Shown in pieces: positions 1 through 12,500 of a stretch of 64,000 nt of DNA; within the stretch, counting starts at the first letter, position 1; each line of letters begins with the position of its first letter. Origin of the DNA: Glycine soja (lineage: Eukaryota > Streptophyta > Magnoliopsida > Fabales > Fabaceae); contig NC_041010.1 of assembly GCF_004193775.1 (NCBI RefSeq), forward strand, positions 43,389,562 through 43,453,561. Reading direction: 5' to 3'. The position numbers were made by a program, and so were the translations under genes. The notes beneath the pieces were generated by a model. That model was not told the origin of the DNA. It searched no databases and saw nothing but the letters and a program-made list of their open reading frames with translations.

Positions 1-628
1 TAAAATGAATGAAGACTTTTTATTTAACTATAATATATTATAAATAAACTCAGTCATTATAAGTTTACATTAATAATATAATATATCATAGTGATAGATA
101 ATTTTGTTGATATAGAAAATTCAATTCAATTTAATAACGCAACTAAAATCGTGATCATTTGGTTCATTGCTTTGTTAATTACCGTCAAACTCGTAAGCTT
201 GGAATCCATCGTGTTGACAAGTTATAGTGTTATACTTTCTTTTTTATGATTAAAATTATGCAATTTGAATTTCATAACTCTGAATTGGGCAACGTTAATG
301 TCAAGGGTTAAACTTGGAAGTTTCAGTGAAAAAACAAACAAATTATATTAAACGCTAGCTTGATTGAGAGTTTGACGTCGGCTTGGGGATCCCCAACACC
401 CTGTTTTCAGCTGAAGCTATCATGCATGGGTCACTTTTTTATTTATAAGAAAGTCAATATCATATGGGTGTCAAAGATTGGGAAAATAGTTTAATGTTGA
501 CCATGCATTGCGCATTTGTTAAAAGATAGTATTAATTATGAGAAATTTATAATGTTTATAAAACTCACTAGAAAGTTTGGTGATTGGATTATTGATTGAT
601 GATGAAATGGTATTTTTAATGTTTGCAG
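1..628 (+). other. 3' part of an invertase intron
   Basis: AT-rich sequence with no supported exon. It ends with the acceptor tttgcag at 622-628. It is presumably the intron between the invertase mini-exon and exon 3, because no mini-exon match occurs here. Confidence 0.6.
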
Positions 629-2576
629 GTCCATTGTTTTACATGGGGTGGTACCATATATTTTACCAATACAATCCTGATTCAGCCGTGTGGGGCAACA
701 TAACATGGGGCCACGCTGTATCCAGAGACTTGATTCACTGGCTCTACCTTCCCATTGCGTTGGTTCCAGATAAGTGGTTTGACATCAGTGGTGTATGGTC
801 AGGGTCAGCAACCCTTTTGCCAGATGGCAAAATCCTAATGCTCTACACGGGTAACACCGATCGAAACGTGCAAGTCCAAAATCTTGCGTACCCCGCCAAC
901 CTATCTGATCCCCTCCTCCTTGATTGGGTCAAATACGCTAATAATCCCGTCTTGGTGCCTCCACCAGGCATTGGGCCAAAAGATTTTCGTGACCCAACCA
1001 CTGCGTGGATTGGGCCAGATGAGAAGTGGAGGATCACTATTGGGTCAAAGCTCAACAAGACAGGTCTTTCGTTGCTTTATAAAACCCAAGATTTCATCCA
1101 CTATGAGCAAAGTGATCGCTATTTGCATCAAGTCCCGGGTACCGGCATGTGGGAGTGCGTTGACTTTTACCCGGTTTCAGTAAACGGGCCTAACGGTTTG
1201 GATACATCTGAAAATGGGCCAGATGTGAAGCATGTGTTGAAGGCTAGTTTGGATGACACTAAGGTGGATCATTATGCAATTGGGACCTACTTCATTGAAA
1301 ATGATACATGGGTGCCCGATAACCCGAATGAGGATGTGGGTATCGGGTTGAAATTGGACTATGGGAGATACTATGCGTCAAAGACATTCTATGACCAACA
1401 AAAACAAAGAAGGATCCTGTGGGGTTGGATTAATGAATCAGATAGTGAAACCGCTGACTTGAAAAAGGGTTGGGCATCTCTCCAGGTATATATATATATG
1501 CATGGAACATATTTCTCTCAATAGCGTTAGGACAAATTATTTAATAAATCTAGTGTACTTAATTTATTTATTTTTTCTTGTCTAAGATTCTCGATATCAA
1601 AAGATAATTTTGGACATGGACACCAATTTAAATTGACTTGAGTGAATTTATTTAAAGGGCTCCAAAAATATTAATGATGCGTAAATACTTTTCTTGCCTA
1701 GTGTATCCATGTTAGATGTATTAAGGCTAACCGAGAGTTTGTCAAACCCCTGAAGGTAACTCTATCTCGCACATCAGAAGAAAAGGAATTTTGGCAACTG
1801 ACAATAATATCATAATTTTCTTCTTTTTAATTAAGGTTGTTATGAATTCTCATCCACAATCTTGTTTTTTTTAAATCAGACTATTCCAAGAACAGTTGTG
1901 TTTGACAAGAAGACTAGAACTAATTTGCTTCACTGGCCAGTGAAAGAAGTAGAAAGCTTAAGACTTAGCAACTCCGAATTTGAAGGAGTTGTGGTTAAAC
2001 CTGGCTCAGTTGTGCCACTGGACATAGGCCCGGCCACACAGGTTTGCTAATAGCATTAAGCTACTCGGTTCTTGTTACATAAGTTGTGAATTAGTGAACT
2101 CATACATATATACATTTCTTGAAAAAAAATTCAGTTGGACATATTTGCTGAATTTGAAATCGAAGATTTAGCATCCAAAGGAATTGGCAAGGACAATGTA
2201 GACTGTGGAAATGGAGCTGTTGACAGAAGTGCTTTTGGACCATTCGGTATTTTGGCTATTGCAGATGACCAACTTTCTGAACTAACACCAATTTATTTCC
2301 ATCTTTCTAGTACTACTAAAGATGGCAGTTTAACCACTTCCTTCTGTGTTGATGAAACTAGGTACTATAGTTTTCATTTGGTTAATAAGATGGCAGTTTT
2401 CATCACTTGAATTAATAAGACCAAAACCGTGAAATCTAATCTCATGAGCATGAAATGTTATTGGATAATGTAGGTCATCAAAGGCTCCTGATGTTTCAAA
2501 GCTCATTTTTGGAAGCAAAGCTCCAGTTCTCAGTGATGAAAAATTATCAATGAGGGTATTGGTAAGTATGAATAAG

Positions 2577-2607
<31 letters not shown>

Positions 2608-2961
2608 TATTGTGTATACATCAGCTAGCCATTGTAGCTTTTATTTAGTTTCTGGACGAAGGAATGCTTACACATTTTCAGTTTTGGATAAAACTGCTTT
2701 CTTGGTTAGCATTATTATGTAAGTTCATATGACAATTAAATTTACAATATGATTCAGGTCGACCATTCTATCATTGAGAGCTTTGCTCAGGGAGGGAGAA
2801 CAGTGATCACATCTAGAGTTTATCCAACAGAAGCAATATATGGAGCTGCAAGATTGTTTCTGTTCAACAACGCGACGGACATAAACATCAAGGCCTCGCT
2901 CAAGATTTGGCAATTGAACTCAGCTTTCATACGCCCCTTCCCCTTTGACCAGAAGTTGTGA
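629..2961 (+). CDS. Vacuolar-type acid invertase (beta-fructofuranosidase, GH32), 5' end outside window
   Basis: Hydrolyses sucrose to glucose and fructose; the vacuolar isoform sets sugar levels in growing tissue. Exons read as 629-1485, 1880-2041, 2135-2361, 2474-2561 and 2758-2961, all with GT..AG borders and compatible phases, ending in TGA. The first listed exon opens at the GP that follows the family's NDPNG box, so exon 1 (signal and N-terminus) and the 9-nt mini-exon supplying most of DPN are missing. I searched 1-628 for a mini-exon of the form ATCCNAAYG and found none, so the intron runs off the left edge. The active-site boxes FRDP (transition-state Asp) and WECVDF (acid/base Glu) are intact. 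V rather than P in WEC-V-DF is the family mark of vacuolar rather than cell-wall invertases. The GH32 C-terminal beta-sandwich is complete through the last exon. No frameshift was seen. Confidence 0.93.
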
Positions 2962-4850
2962 AAGTCAAAGCTATGGATGCACATTTGCATTATATATTTT
3001 GTAAACGGTTATTACTATTGCCCCAGCCAACTAAGGAAACAATGAAAGTCTTGTGGCATCAACATGCATAAAGGCATAAAGCTGATAAGTTTAATTAGCT
3101 TGAGTTATCCTACAGCTTGTAGGCATACCCATGCCATGGATATCCATATTATTTGGAATTTGTCAAGAGTCATTAAAGTCTACCACTAGAGTAATTATAT
3201 ACAAAAGAGCCTTCTATTGTTTTATTTTATTTTTATCTTAATTTTCATATCATATTATATACATATCATTCTTACACTTCCCTCTTATTCTCTGAAATAG
3301 CATATGGGTGTCATTGTGTCCATGTATCATTGTTTTTCCCGTTACTGATGCAATTCCTAGATTCATATTTATCCATTTGCTACTATTATGGTATTTCATA
3401 TCAGCAGATATTTATTCTTGAATATAAACACTGTCCTGACAATTGTTTCTTCAGCGTCAAGTTAATTTATCGTGCTTTAACTTAATAACTTTTTTATTTA
3501 TAAAGTGACAAGCAAGAGCCAGAAATGGCCAATGGCCAATGGGAATGAATAAGAATTTTTCAAAAATATTTTTTGTCAATTACTTTATACTTAATGGCAC
3601 TCAGCTTTCTTCAGAAACATTCCTCGCTCAATTTTAATTTAAGCTATGCTATCCCCGGTCCTCAATTCTATTATTTAGTTAAAATTATTGGACCCAATTG
3701 TGATGCAAGAAAATTCGGATTTTGATTGTATACTGATATTAATATGTGATTCCTCGTTCTGTAGTTCAGTGCAGAGTGCATCATAATAAATGTGATCAGG
3801 AAAATAGATATCAGCCTATCAGGGGAATAGTTCCTGGATTTGATAGGATTTAATAATAGTTTAGCTCAAGACCGTTTAATGATTTACTTTCTTCCACTTT
3901 ATTTGATTCCTGGTTTTATTCAAACACTATTCAGTTTGTGTTTGGAATTCAACTCAACGCTAACTCATCCCTTCATTCCTTCTACGTACGTTTGTTGCTT
4001 TCGAAAGTGGAAAATTTTGTTTACAAGGCTTCAAACGAGTTTCCGATTACATCCTCAGTATAAGTTATTGTCGGGAATTAATAGTGCACATTTTTCTTTT
4101 CAGTGAATAAAAGTGTAAGAATAGAAGAAAAAACCACGGAACCTAAAAATATTTTCATTATTGAAGTATACACAAAATTATAATATTTCTATCTTGATAT
4201 AAGATGATCTTTCAATTTTACGTACTAAGTACGGTGAAAGTACAATTCTCTTCCTCAAAGAAGAAGAAAACTCTCACAACCACTCTTATTATCTCAAACA
4301 AATTGGATGACCATTCTACTCCTCACAGCAAGTTGTTCATCAGGAATGTGACTTTTTCTATGAGTGAATAACGGATGACAACGATAAAGTTGCTGTAACT
4401 TTTCGCAGCTCACAGTAGCATCCACTATGAAAGCCATTTGTGTTAATTTAATGTATGGAAAACATGGAAAAAGCAGTCTCTCCTAAAGGCGCGCGCAGAA
4501 CAGAGTAGCATATGCACGATATAATATATACAGTTCGACACACAGGAATTCAGGAATAAAGGTAACGTTACGCAGAAATAATTTAGTAAAATGAACCATA
4601 TTCTATGGGTGCAGCCACCATAATGTCCATCACCTTTAGTATCACATGCTTTGATGTGATTTATCATCAAATTAATTGGAATCCATACACTTCTTAGTGA
4701 GGTAAACAAAAAGCTAATTAATGTGGTGTAAAGTTGGTGGTCACATATTTCATAGAATACATTACTAGTCATTAACATGATTATTACTAGTATTTAAATA
4801 AGTGATGATTCCCTTGGTGGGAGGCGAAATGTTATATTTAATATATGGTT
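2962..4850. other. Intergenic, invertase 3' flank to MADS promoter
   Basis: Holds the invertase 3' UTR (first few hundred bases) and AT-rich spacer. The open frames here (for example 3840-4106 + and 4443-4778 -) have no recognisable domain and skewed, low-complexity composition. I see no gene. Confidence 0.5.
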
Positions 4851-4851
4851 G

Positions 4852-4860
4852 TTATATAAG
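4852..4860 (+). promoter_or_regulatory. Candidate TATA box of the MADS gene
   Basis: A gttatataag motif lies about 210 bp upstream of the MADS ATG at 5068. That would give a leader of about 180 nt rich in A and containing purine runs. It is the best TATA match in the upstream 300 bp. Confidence 0.5.
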
Positions 4861-5067
4861 GTCTTCAATTCCACAAAATTGAAGCAAGATCGATAGATAG
4901 AGATAAAACTCGGAGAGAAAGGGTACTAGTACGTACCTGCAGGCTGCAGCAACCTCGAAGCTAGTTCAAACTAGTGGGAGGTTGTGTGCATAGAAGCACA
5001 AACAAATTACAGAAAAAGTCATCATCATACTCAGAATTAATACAAATTAAGCATTGATCTTGAATTA

Positions 5068-7549
5068 ATGGCTCGCGGAAAGGTTCAGCTGAAGCGAATT
5101 GAGAACCCTGTGCACAGGCAAGTTACCTTCTGCAAGCGCCGAGCTGGGCTTCTTAAGAAGGCTAAGGAGCTCTCTGTGCTGTGCGATGCTGAAATTGGCC
5201 TTTTCATTTTCTCCGCCCATGGAAAGCTCTATGAACTAGCCACCAAAGGGTCTCTCTCTCTCTCTCTCTCTCAACTTATGATATATATGTATGTATTATT
5301 ATGGTCTCTGATCGATCGACTTTTCACTTCGTATGTATGCATGAAATTAAGAACCATGCAAGGGCTCATTGAGAGGTACATGAAGTTCACACGAGGGGCT
5401 CAGCCTGAAGCAGCAGCACCTGAAGCACATCCTCTTCTGGTACGTACGCAACCACTCTTCTCCCTTTCTCTCTATGTGTGCATTAATCAATTGCAAAGAT
5501 CATAGGAGAAAGAACAAAATAGCTTAGCCAATAAGGCAACTTTTTTTGGAGTCCAAGAAATTAAAAATGGAATAGTTATCCTTCTTTTCATTATAATTTG
5601 TAAAAGAACTAATCATCAGTGGTTTTGGATGCTAGCTGCTTGCATGATGCATAATAATAATAAAATCTCCGAATGTTTTGTTCTCCCTCCACTTCATACA
5701 GGGTTAGATTCTATTATTACTAATTACTATGTCATGTTTTGTATGATCTAGCATGACTAGTTGCTTAAAAATTAAGTTAAAGGGGTACAAGTGTCATACA
5801 CTTATGCGACCAAACTTGAAATCTCTTATATCGATTAGGGACTTGTACCTTTAAGTCTTATATCGATTGGATATCAAACATTACCACTCACTCCAATAAA
5901 AGTTACATCATCCGCGTAACCTCCCACCCCCTTTTTAAAGCCTGTATCAATCGGAAGCTGTAATGATTTTTCAGGAAATGCCGTTACAGGATGCCCATAA
6001 AACAATTAATGGAGAGTTAAAGGTGAGGATTACCGTTACTACTTACTAGGCTTTAGGGGAAGATCCGTGGACAAGAACCCCAGCTATATTATTATCTTAA
6101 TTGAATGTTTTTAGACTAGGTCTTCAATTAAGACCTAGTTACAAGAATACTATCCAATGAAAGACACTAAATTAAACAAAAGACATTCACATGCCTCTAA
6201 AAACTTGCTTTTGATCGAATCTTTCATACGTCGTATTCACTACTCAATTTTTTTTCCTTTATCCACATCAAATTTGTACAATGTTTTACATTTCTTATAT
6301 AAAATCATATGCTACATCATTAATATATAAATAAAAAATGATTTTTAATTATGATAATATAAAATGAATGAACAAAATAATTGTTATGAAACATTAATAC
6401 AATTGTATAGTATGTTGTATGTGGTATGCCTTCAATTTTTACATTGATTATATCCTATTATGTATTTAATTATTCTTGTAGTCAAGTTATAATTCATTAG
6501 ATTTATCGATGGATAATTTCTATCAAGACCAATAACCTATTGGTATTATGTATTTTGTATTGTCATTATTAATAATTAACAATTTATATCTTTGGTTTAT
6601 TATGATAATGCTTTTTTTATTTAAAGTCCTACTCACTTTATCGCGTAATTATTGTATAGGTTGCTAAAGAGGAAACTAACGCGCTAAAACAAGAAATCCA
6701 AACATTGCAAAAGGGTATCAGGTACACAATATCAAATATTTTTTTATTATACTATTTGTCTTCCAACAAAATATTATAATGTTATGTACATGATGTAACT
6801 AAAAAATAAATTAGAATAATTTTCTAATTTTGTCCTTCATCAAGATTTCAATTTTTTTTATTGTTGACTATGTCTAGATTATAGATATTAATGAAATGGT
6901 TATGTGGTATTTCTAGTTGATACTTGGAATAACATTAGTTTGTAGAGGGTGGAAAAACACCTCCACATGCAATCCCTAGAAAATCAATGAGAAAAATAAA
7001 ATTGGATTACTGATATTAGTTAATTAATTTTTATGGCATAAATACATTATGCATTAAAAATTTATAGTTACCTTCAAAATAATAAAAACTAAAATATCTC
7101 GTGTGTTGTTTTTTAGAGGATATCTCGTGTGTTGTTGTTTTCAGATAAAAATGTCTTTTGGACATAATTGTATTATGCCTCTATAAATGTTTAAAACAAA
7201 TCAATCATTTAAGTATGATTATAAATTTATAATTAGAAAGAAAATTTATAAACAAGTAGGAAAATTAATATTTATTATCATTTTTCTTAGTTATTTGTTT
7301 GAAGGAGGAAATAAGACTATGGCAATTGATGAATTACAACTGCTAGAGAAGAATCTCGAAACTTGGATATATCATATTCGTTCAATGAAGGTACGGACAA
7401 ATACTTTGTTATATAGTAAAAATATTAACGAATTGCCTTTTATGTTAGACATGGATAAGTAACTAGTATGCATGTATATGATGAATAACAGATGAACATT
7501 ATGTTACAAGAAATTCAAGCTTTGAAAGATAAGGTAAGCAAAACTTCTT

Positions 7550-7648
<99 letters not shown>

Positions 7649-8230
7649 TTGTATCATTGTTAGTAAATTTATATATTGCATTTAGAGAAAATGTATAAAA
7701 AATTGTCATTATATAGACAGTATAATGTAAAGAAAATAAATTATAAGAAAAAGAAATATTTATTAGAGGAAGTTATAATTTTGAACTCCAATTTGTGCAA
7801 TACACTAAACAACTTTTACAGCAAAACATTTTTCATCAATCATTATTCACACTAATGATTTGCAATAATAAATATTCATTTTATTAACAAGCCTTTACTA
7901 ACTTAATTATTTGAAAATTCAAAACACGAGGTGATTTATAAAGGATTAAAAACCTGTAAAATCAAGCAATATACATGAGACTTAACCTTTTAAAATATTC
8001 AACCCCATGAACAACTAATTAATGAAATGTGATAATTAACATACAGAAGGAACCTCGATTATGTTAGAATGATATTTCATGTGTATGTATGTAATTCTTA
8101 TTTTTTTTTAATATCAATGACTGAACCAAACTATTTACCTTTTTGAATTGAAGGAGGGAACACTTAAAGCGGCAAATAAATATCTCCATGACAAGGTAAT
8201 AGCTCGTTTATATTTATAAGTATGCAATTT

Positions 8231-8269
<39 letters not shown>

Positions 8270-8421
8270 TTGTAATGTTATACTCTAATATGAAAATAAT
8301 TCTACTATATCATTACATTTTACAGATTGTGGAGAATACTGCGATTTCTAACTTTGCTGAATTTGCTACTGATACTTCTTACCCACTAATTGTACAAGAT
8401 GGGGGTTTTCAACTCTATTAA
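5068..8421 (+). CDS. AGL12-like: MIKC-type MADS-box transcription factor, AGL12/XAL1-like
   Basis: DNA-binding regulator; the Arabidopsis relative AGL12 (XAANTAL1) acts in root growth and flowering time. Exons: 5068-5249, 5352-5439, 5975-6022, 6660-6721, 7291-7390, 7492-7533, 8154-8195 and 8326-8421, giving 660 nt and 219 aa; Arabidopsis AGL12 is about 211 aa. Exon 1 encodes the whole MADS domain (residues 1-60: [35 protein letters not shown]). Exon 2 is the short I region. Exons 3-7 form the coiled-coil K domain, with heptad Leu/Ile in [13 protein letters not shown] and [17 protein letters not shown]. Exon 8 is the C-terminal tail ([14 protein letters not shown]), which resembles the AGL12 end. 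All exon phases agree. Exon 5 starts at 7291, after tttttcttag; this is the only acceptor there that keeps the frame open. The exon 1 donor (GG|gtctct) is weak and abuts a (TC)n run. The intron after exon 6 holds a 92-bp AT microsatellite. Confidence 0.92.
5250..5270 (+). repeat. (TC)n tract at the MADS exon 1 donor
   Basis: About ten TC dinucleotides start right at the 5' splice site of intron 1. Length change in this tract would alter the beginning of the intron, and the protein if the intron were retained. Confidence 0.8.
7555..7646. repeat. (AT)46 microsatellite in a MADS intron
   Basis: An uninterrupted AT dinucleotide run of about 92 bp in the intron between exons 6 and 7. It is self-complementary and likely to vary in length between individuals. 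Confidence 0.98.
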
Positions 8422-9469
8422 ATGGGTTGTTTCTACAATGTTTTGTTTACATGCTTTAATAAAGGAAATAATGGCGACTGGGCTGTGTTTCATAACATTA
8501 AATAGTGAAGTATGAAGCATGAACGTTGCACAAGCCTAATTTACAATAATTTGTAACATTAATATTGTGTTATTCTAATATTTTTATAGATAAGCTTGTA
8601 ATGTAAAAGTCAGAAAAGTGTGATTTCTGACCATTAAATTTTCTCTTGTCATTAACCAATAATGTAAAATATTGTGCGAGTAACAATGACTCAATGATGA
8701 GGATATTATGTATTGTATGTAATATGTTTGTATAATGTTTTATTGTGTGGCAATCACAATCAAGCTGAATAATTTTTTATAGTTTAAATGACTATTTATT
8801 CATTTAACTAACATTTGGGTGAGAAGATAAATGTGATACAAAAAGCAACATAAATCTAACACAAGCTGCTATTATTTCAACAACAACAAAAAAAAAAAAA
8901 ACTGCTTTTGGATCATCCTTGCCCATTTTCAATGAGTTTTGCTCTAGTCAGTGAATCCTTTCGCCCGATCGAGTCTCTGCTCAAAGCGTCCACTTCATAA
9001 ATAATCATAACCACAGTAGAAGCACTTTATAAATTTGGAAGGGAAATGCATTATTATTTTAGAAATAATATCTATTTTATACAATTTATTTATTTTCACT
9101 TATTTTTTAACCGATTCAAATAAACGGAAAAAAAATCGTCACTCCCCCCTCCCCTTTATTTATACTCATCTAAATAATTAGCATTCTATTTTTTTACGTC
9201 CATCCTTATTATTTTTTTTCTTATTCATTTACGTCCTATTTCATTTCTATCCAACCATATCACGAATGTACATTGTCAAAACATGTTTCTATTTTTTTTA
9301 CTAAACGAAAATTTAACATAAATTGAGGAAAAGTTTAAAATTAATTATTAATTTAAAAATAAAAATAAAAAGCTGTCAAATAATTATAAAATCATATATT
9401 ATTATAATTATTTCACATCATATTTTGATAAAATAAAAATGTCTTTATGTTTTAAAGTGAAAATTTAAA

Positions 9470-9511
<42 letters not shown>

Positions 9512-12500
9512 AAAATGATTAAAATAACACTTAATTATTTTGATAAAAAAGAGCATGTTATAATATAATTAGTGTAATCGATAATTAATTTGTTGAAATG
9601 ATTTGAAATTAACTACATATGCATGTACTTTATTATTGTCCCTATTCAGCAAAAGTCATCTACTATACTAACACCACACGCATTTTATTATTTTACTAAT
9701 TTTTAAAAATTATTTTACATTTATTAATCTTTTTATATTATATAAATAATATGTAAGCCACTTATGCTGTAGGGAGATGATTGTCTCCTTAGTGGAAGCC
9801 CATGCACCTTTTTTGTGCTTGTGTGAACGGCCTTTCTTGTGCATTAGATGACTAACATTATCATTGCTATATTTGAAGTTTAAACACAAAAAATTTATGT
9901 AATATAATGAAGATCGATCGGATGAGGATTTTCGGCCTTACTTTTGAATGGCGGAGAATTTCAAAATAATTGAGAGGCACAATGCCAGCCGATGAATATT
10001 GCAGACCTATAGCTGCAGTTTAAGTTCAGAAAATCTGTGTCTAGCGAAGAACTGAAAAAATAATGAAACAAAATAATAAATTAATGTGTAAACCTTAAGA
10101 AATACTACTGAATAAAACGATATATGGATTCCAAAATGACGTCAGTTTTGTGTCCTTAGAAGTGGATAGTGATGAAATAGATATTACATATCATTATGTC
10201 GGACAGGAATTCCTTTTTCTTTTTCGTTACATAGGACATAATATTTATTATCTACACCGATTGAAAAAGAAGTACCTTGTGCTTCTATCTATATTTTTAA
10301 AAAATAAAAAGAAAAAGCAGTTAAAGTGATAGTAATTTTTTTCAAGAAAAATGATTGTAATTGCATCTTAAAATTTCATGAAAAAGATAAAAACATTTAT
10401 ATATTAAAAGATAATTTAAAAAAATATGTACATTAAAAAGAATAATTATCTTTATTAATAATTATAAATATACATCCATTTTAAAAAATATTTAGAAATA
10501 TAGAAACTCCTGTACTATTTTCCCCCCTCGACAGTCCATACGTAACGTAAATACTAAATAGTGAAGTTTACAAGTTCGAATATATACGTGAATGGCTCAC
10601 TGTTAAAATTAGCTAGCATAAACTTTAATATTATATTAAAAAACATAAGTTAAACTTAATTTAATCTCAAAAGTTAAATAAAAATTTGTCTGTTATTAAC
10701 CGATATATTTTTTTTATCAACTTTTGAGAGTTACATTATAACATATATAATTATTACTCTTCCGTTTAATTTTTTTAATAAAAAATAAATGTTTATTTTA
10801 TTAATTATTTTTTTTATAAAAAATAATCTTAATTATGCGTCATATGTCAAATTTTAATAACTAATAAGGATAATACATTAATGTTTTAAGTTCTTTGAAA
10901 GTCTAACTTATCAATAATAACCTAAAATTATTTTATGCTGTGAATATATAATTTTTTTCTCATATAAAAATAAAAAATCCATAAATACTTGTGGAACATA
11001 TATCAATCGTAACTTATTTTACCACATTTAATGAAAAAATCTCTAAAATATTATTCATTTAATTAAAATTGCATTTTAATTTAAATGATTATTATTATTA
11101 TTTTTGAAATTAATTTCTAATAAAGGACAGTCAAGAAAACAAATTTTATTTTTTGAATGTAGCCAAATTAAATGATATTAACTATTTTTCTTAATTAACA
11201 TAATTTCTTAATTGTTACTTATATTTGAGAGAGTATATATTTTGTTTTATATTTAGTTTTAAACTCCAAATAAGAAAATTTATTTGATATCACGAGTATT
11301 TGCGAGTTGCAGAAACTTACTAGGAAAAAAAAAATCAATCCAAGTTTTAAAGAGCTTATTTTTAGTTCACTTTACCTTTATAAAGATTTTTATACTGTTT
11401 TTCTTACTGAAAGATTTTTATACTGCATGTTACTCGTGCTTTCTAAGTAAACATTTTCTCTTTAACTAGTTTTATAACTAAGACATTACTATTTTTTTAA
11501 ATTATTTTCCCTTTTTTCTTGGTAGGTATAAATACATTTTATTTCTTGAAAACGTAAAGAATATAGAACTATATAGACGACAACATATATAGCCATAAAA
11601 TAAGGTAACAACTTGAACTATTAAATACTCCCTTGGCAATATACCATACAGGACATCAATCATGAAAAAGTCCAAAGCTCCAAACATCATTGTATTGTAT
11701 TTGTCGGCTGAAAAATACAGTACAACGGATTTTATTAGACTGAGACCCCAATTTCATATTATTAATAACGAAGTTTCGAAATTAATATTGTAAAACTCAC
11801 TTCACTCCAAATTAAACCACATTAATTATACGCTTTAAGTAAACATCCTTAATGAATTTACACTTCTCCCTCGTAGAAATTGGGTAATATTTACTATCAA
11901 ACACTAAACACACCATGCCGAGTGGGTGCTGCTTTTACATTCATGCATGGTGGGACACAAATTACATTTGTGTATGTAGTGGATGGGAGAACATAATAGC
12001 ATTCACATGGAGATGTTCCTATGTGTGAACGAATGATACTTTACCGTTCCTTCCATTACAAATAACATATAAGTATATTCTAAAAAAATGTCACACTGTA
12101 AACTCTAATTATTCATCCACTCTCTATGGTGTGGCTAATTTTTAAACGCATGCACATTCTTTCTCTCTCTGTCACAACTTAATAACAAAAAGGAATAGAC
12201 ACGCGAAAGCAAAGTCAGAAAATAGCTATGACTTTGAACCTCTTTTACTACCTTGGAATCCACAACTTAATCACTGCCTCCATTTTTGTGTTTCTTTATC
12301 TCCTTCCACCTGGAACATGGTTCATGAGTGTGTCGTCTGGGAACATAATTGCTTAAAAGTGAAGAAGAGTGCATGGAAGATCAAGCTTGACTTCACAAGA
12401 AATAAATGTCATTGCCATGTATATTTAAGTAATGAATAAAGTCTAACAGTTCTCACCTTTGCACTTCCCATCAGCATCCATTGTGCTGCTTCTTCTTCTC

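Noticed and set aside
4443..4778. 111-codon minus-strand frame upstream of the MADS gene
   Set aside because: Random-looking composition, no domain and no neighbouring exons. It lies just upstream of the MADS promoter.
7499..7681. Minus-strand open frame made of Ile-Tyr repeats
   Set aside because: It is simply the translation of the (AT)n microsatellite, as are the frames at 42892-43116 and 42953-43156.
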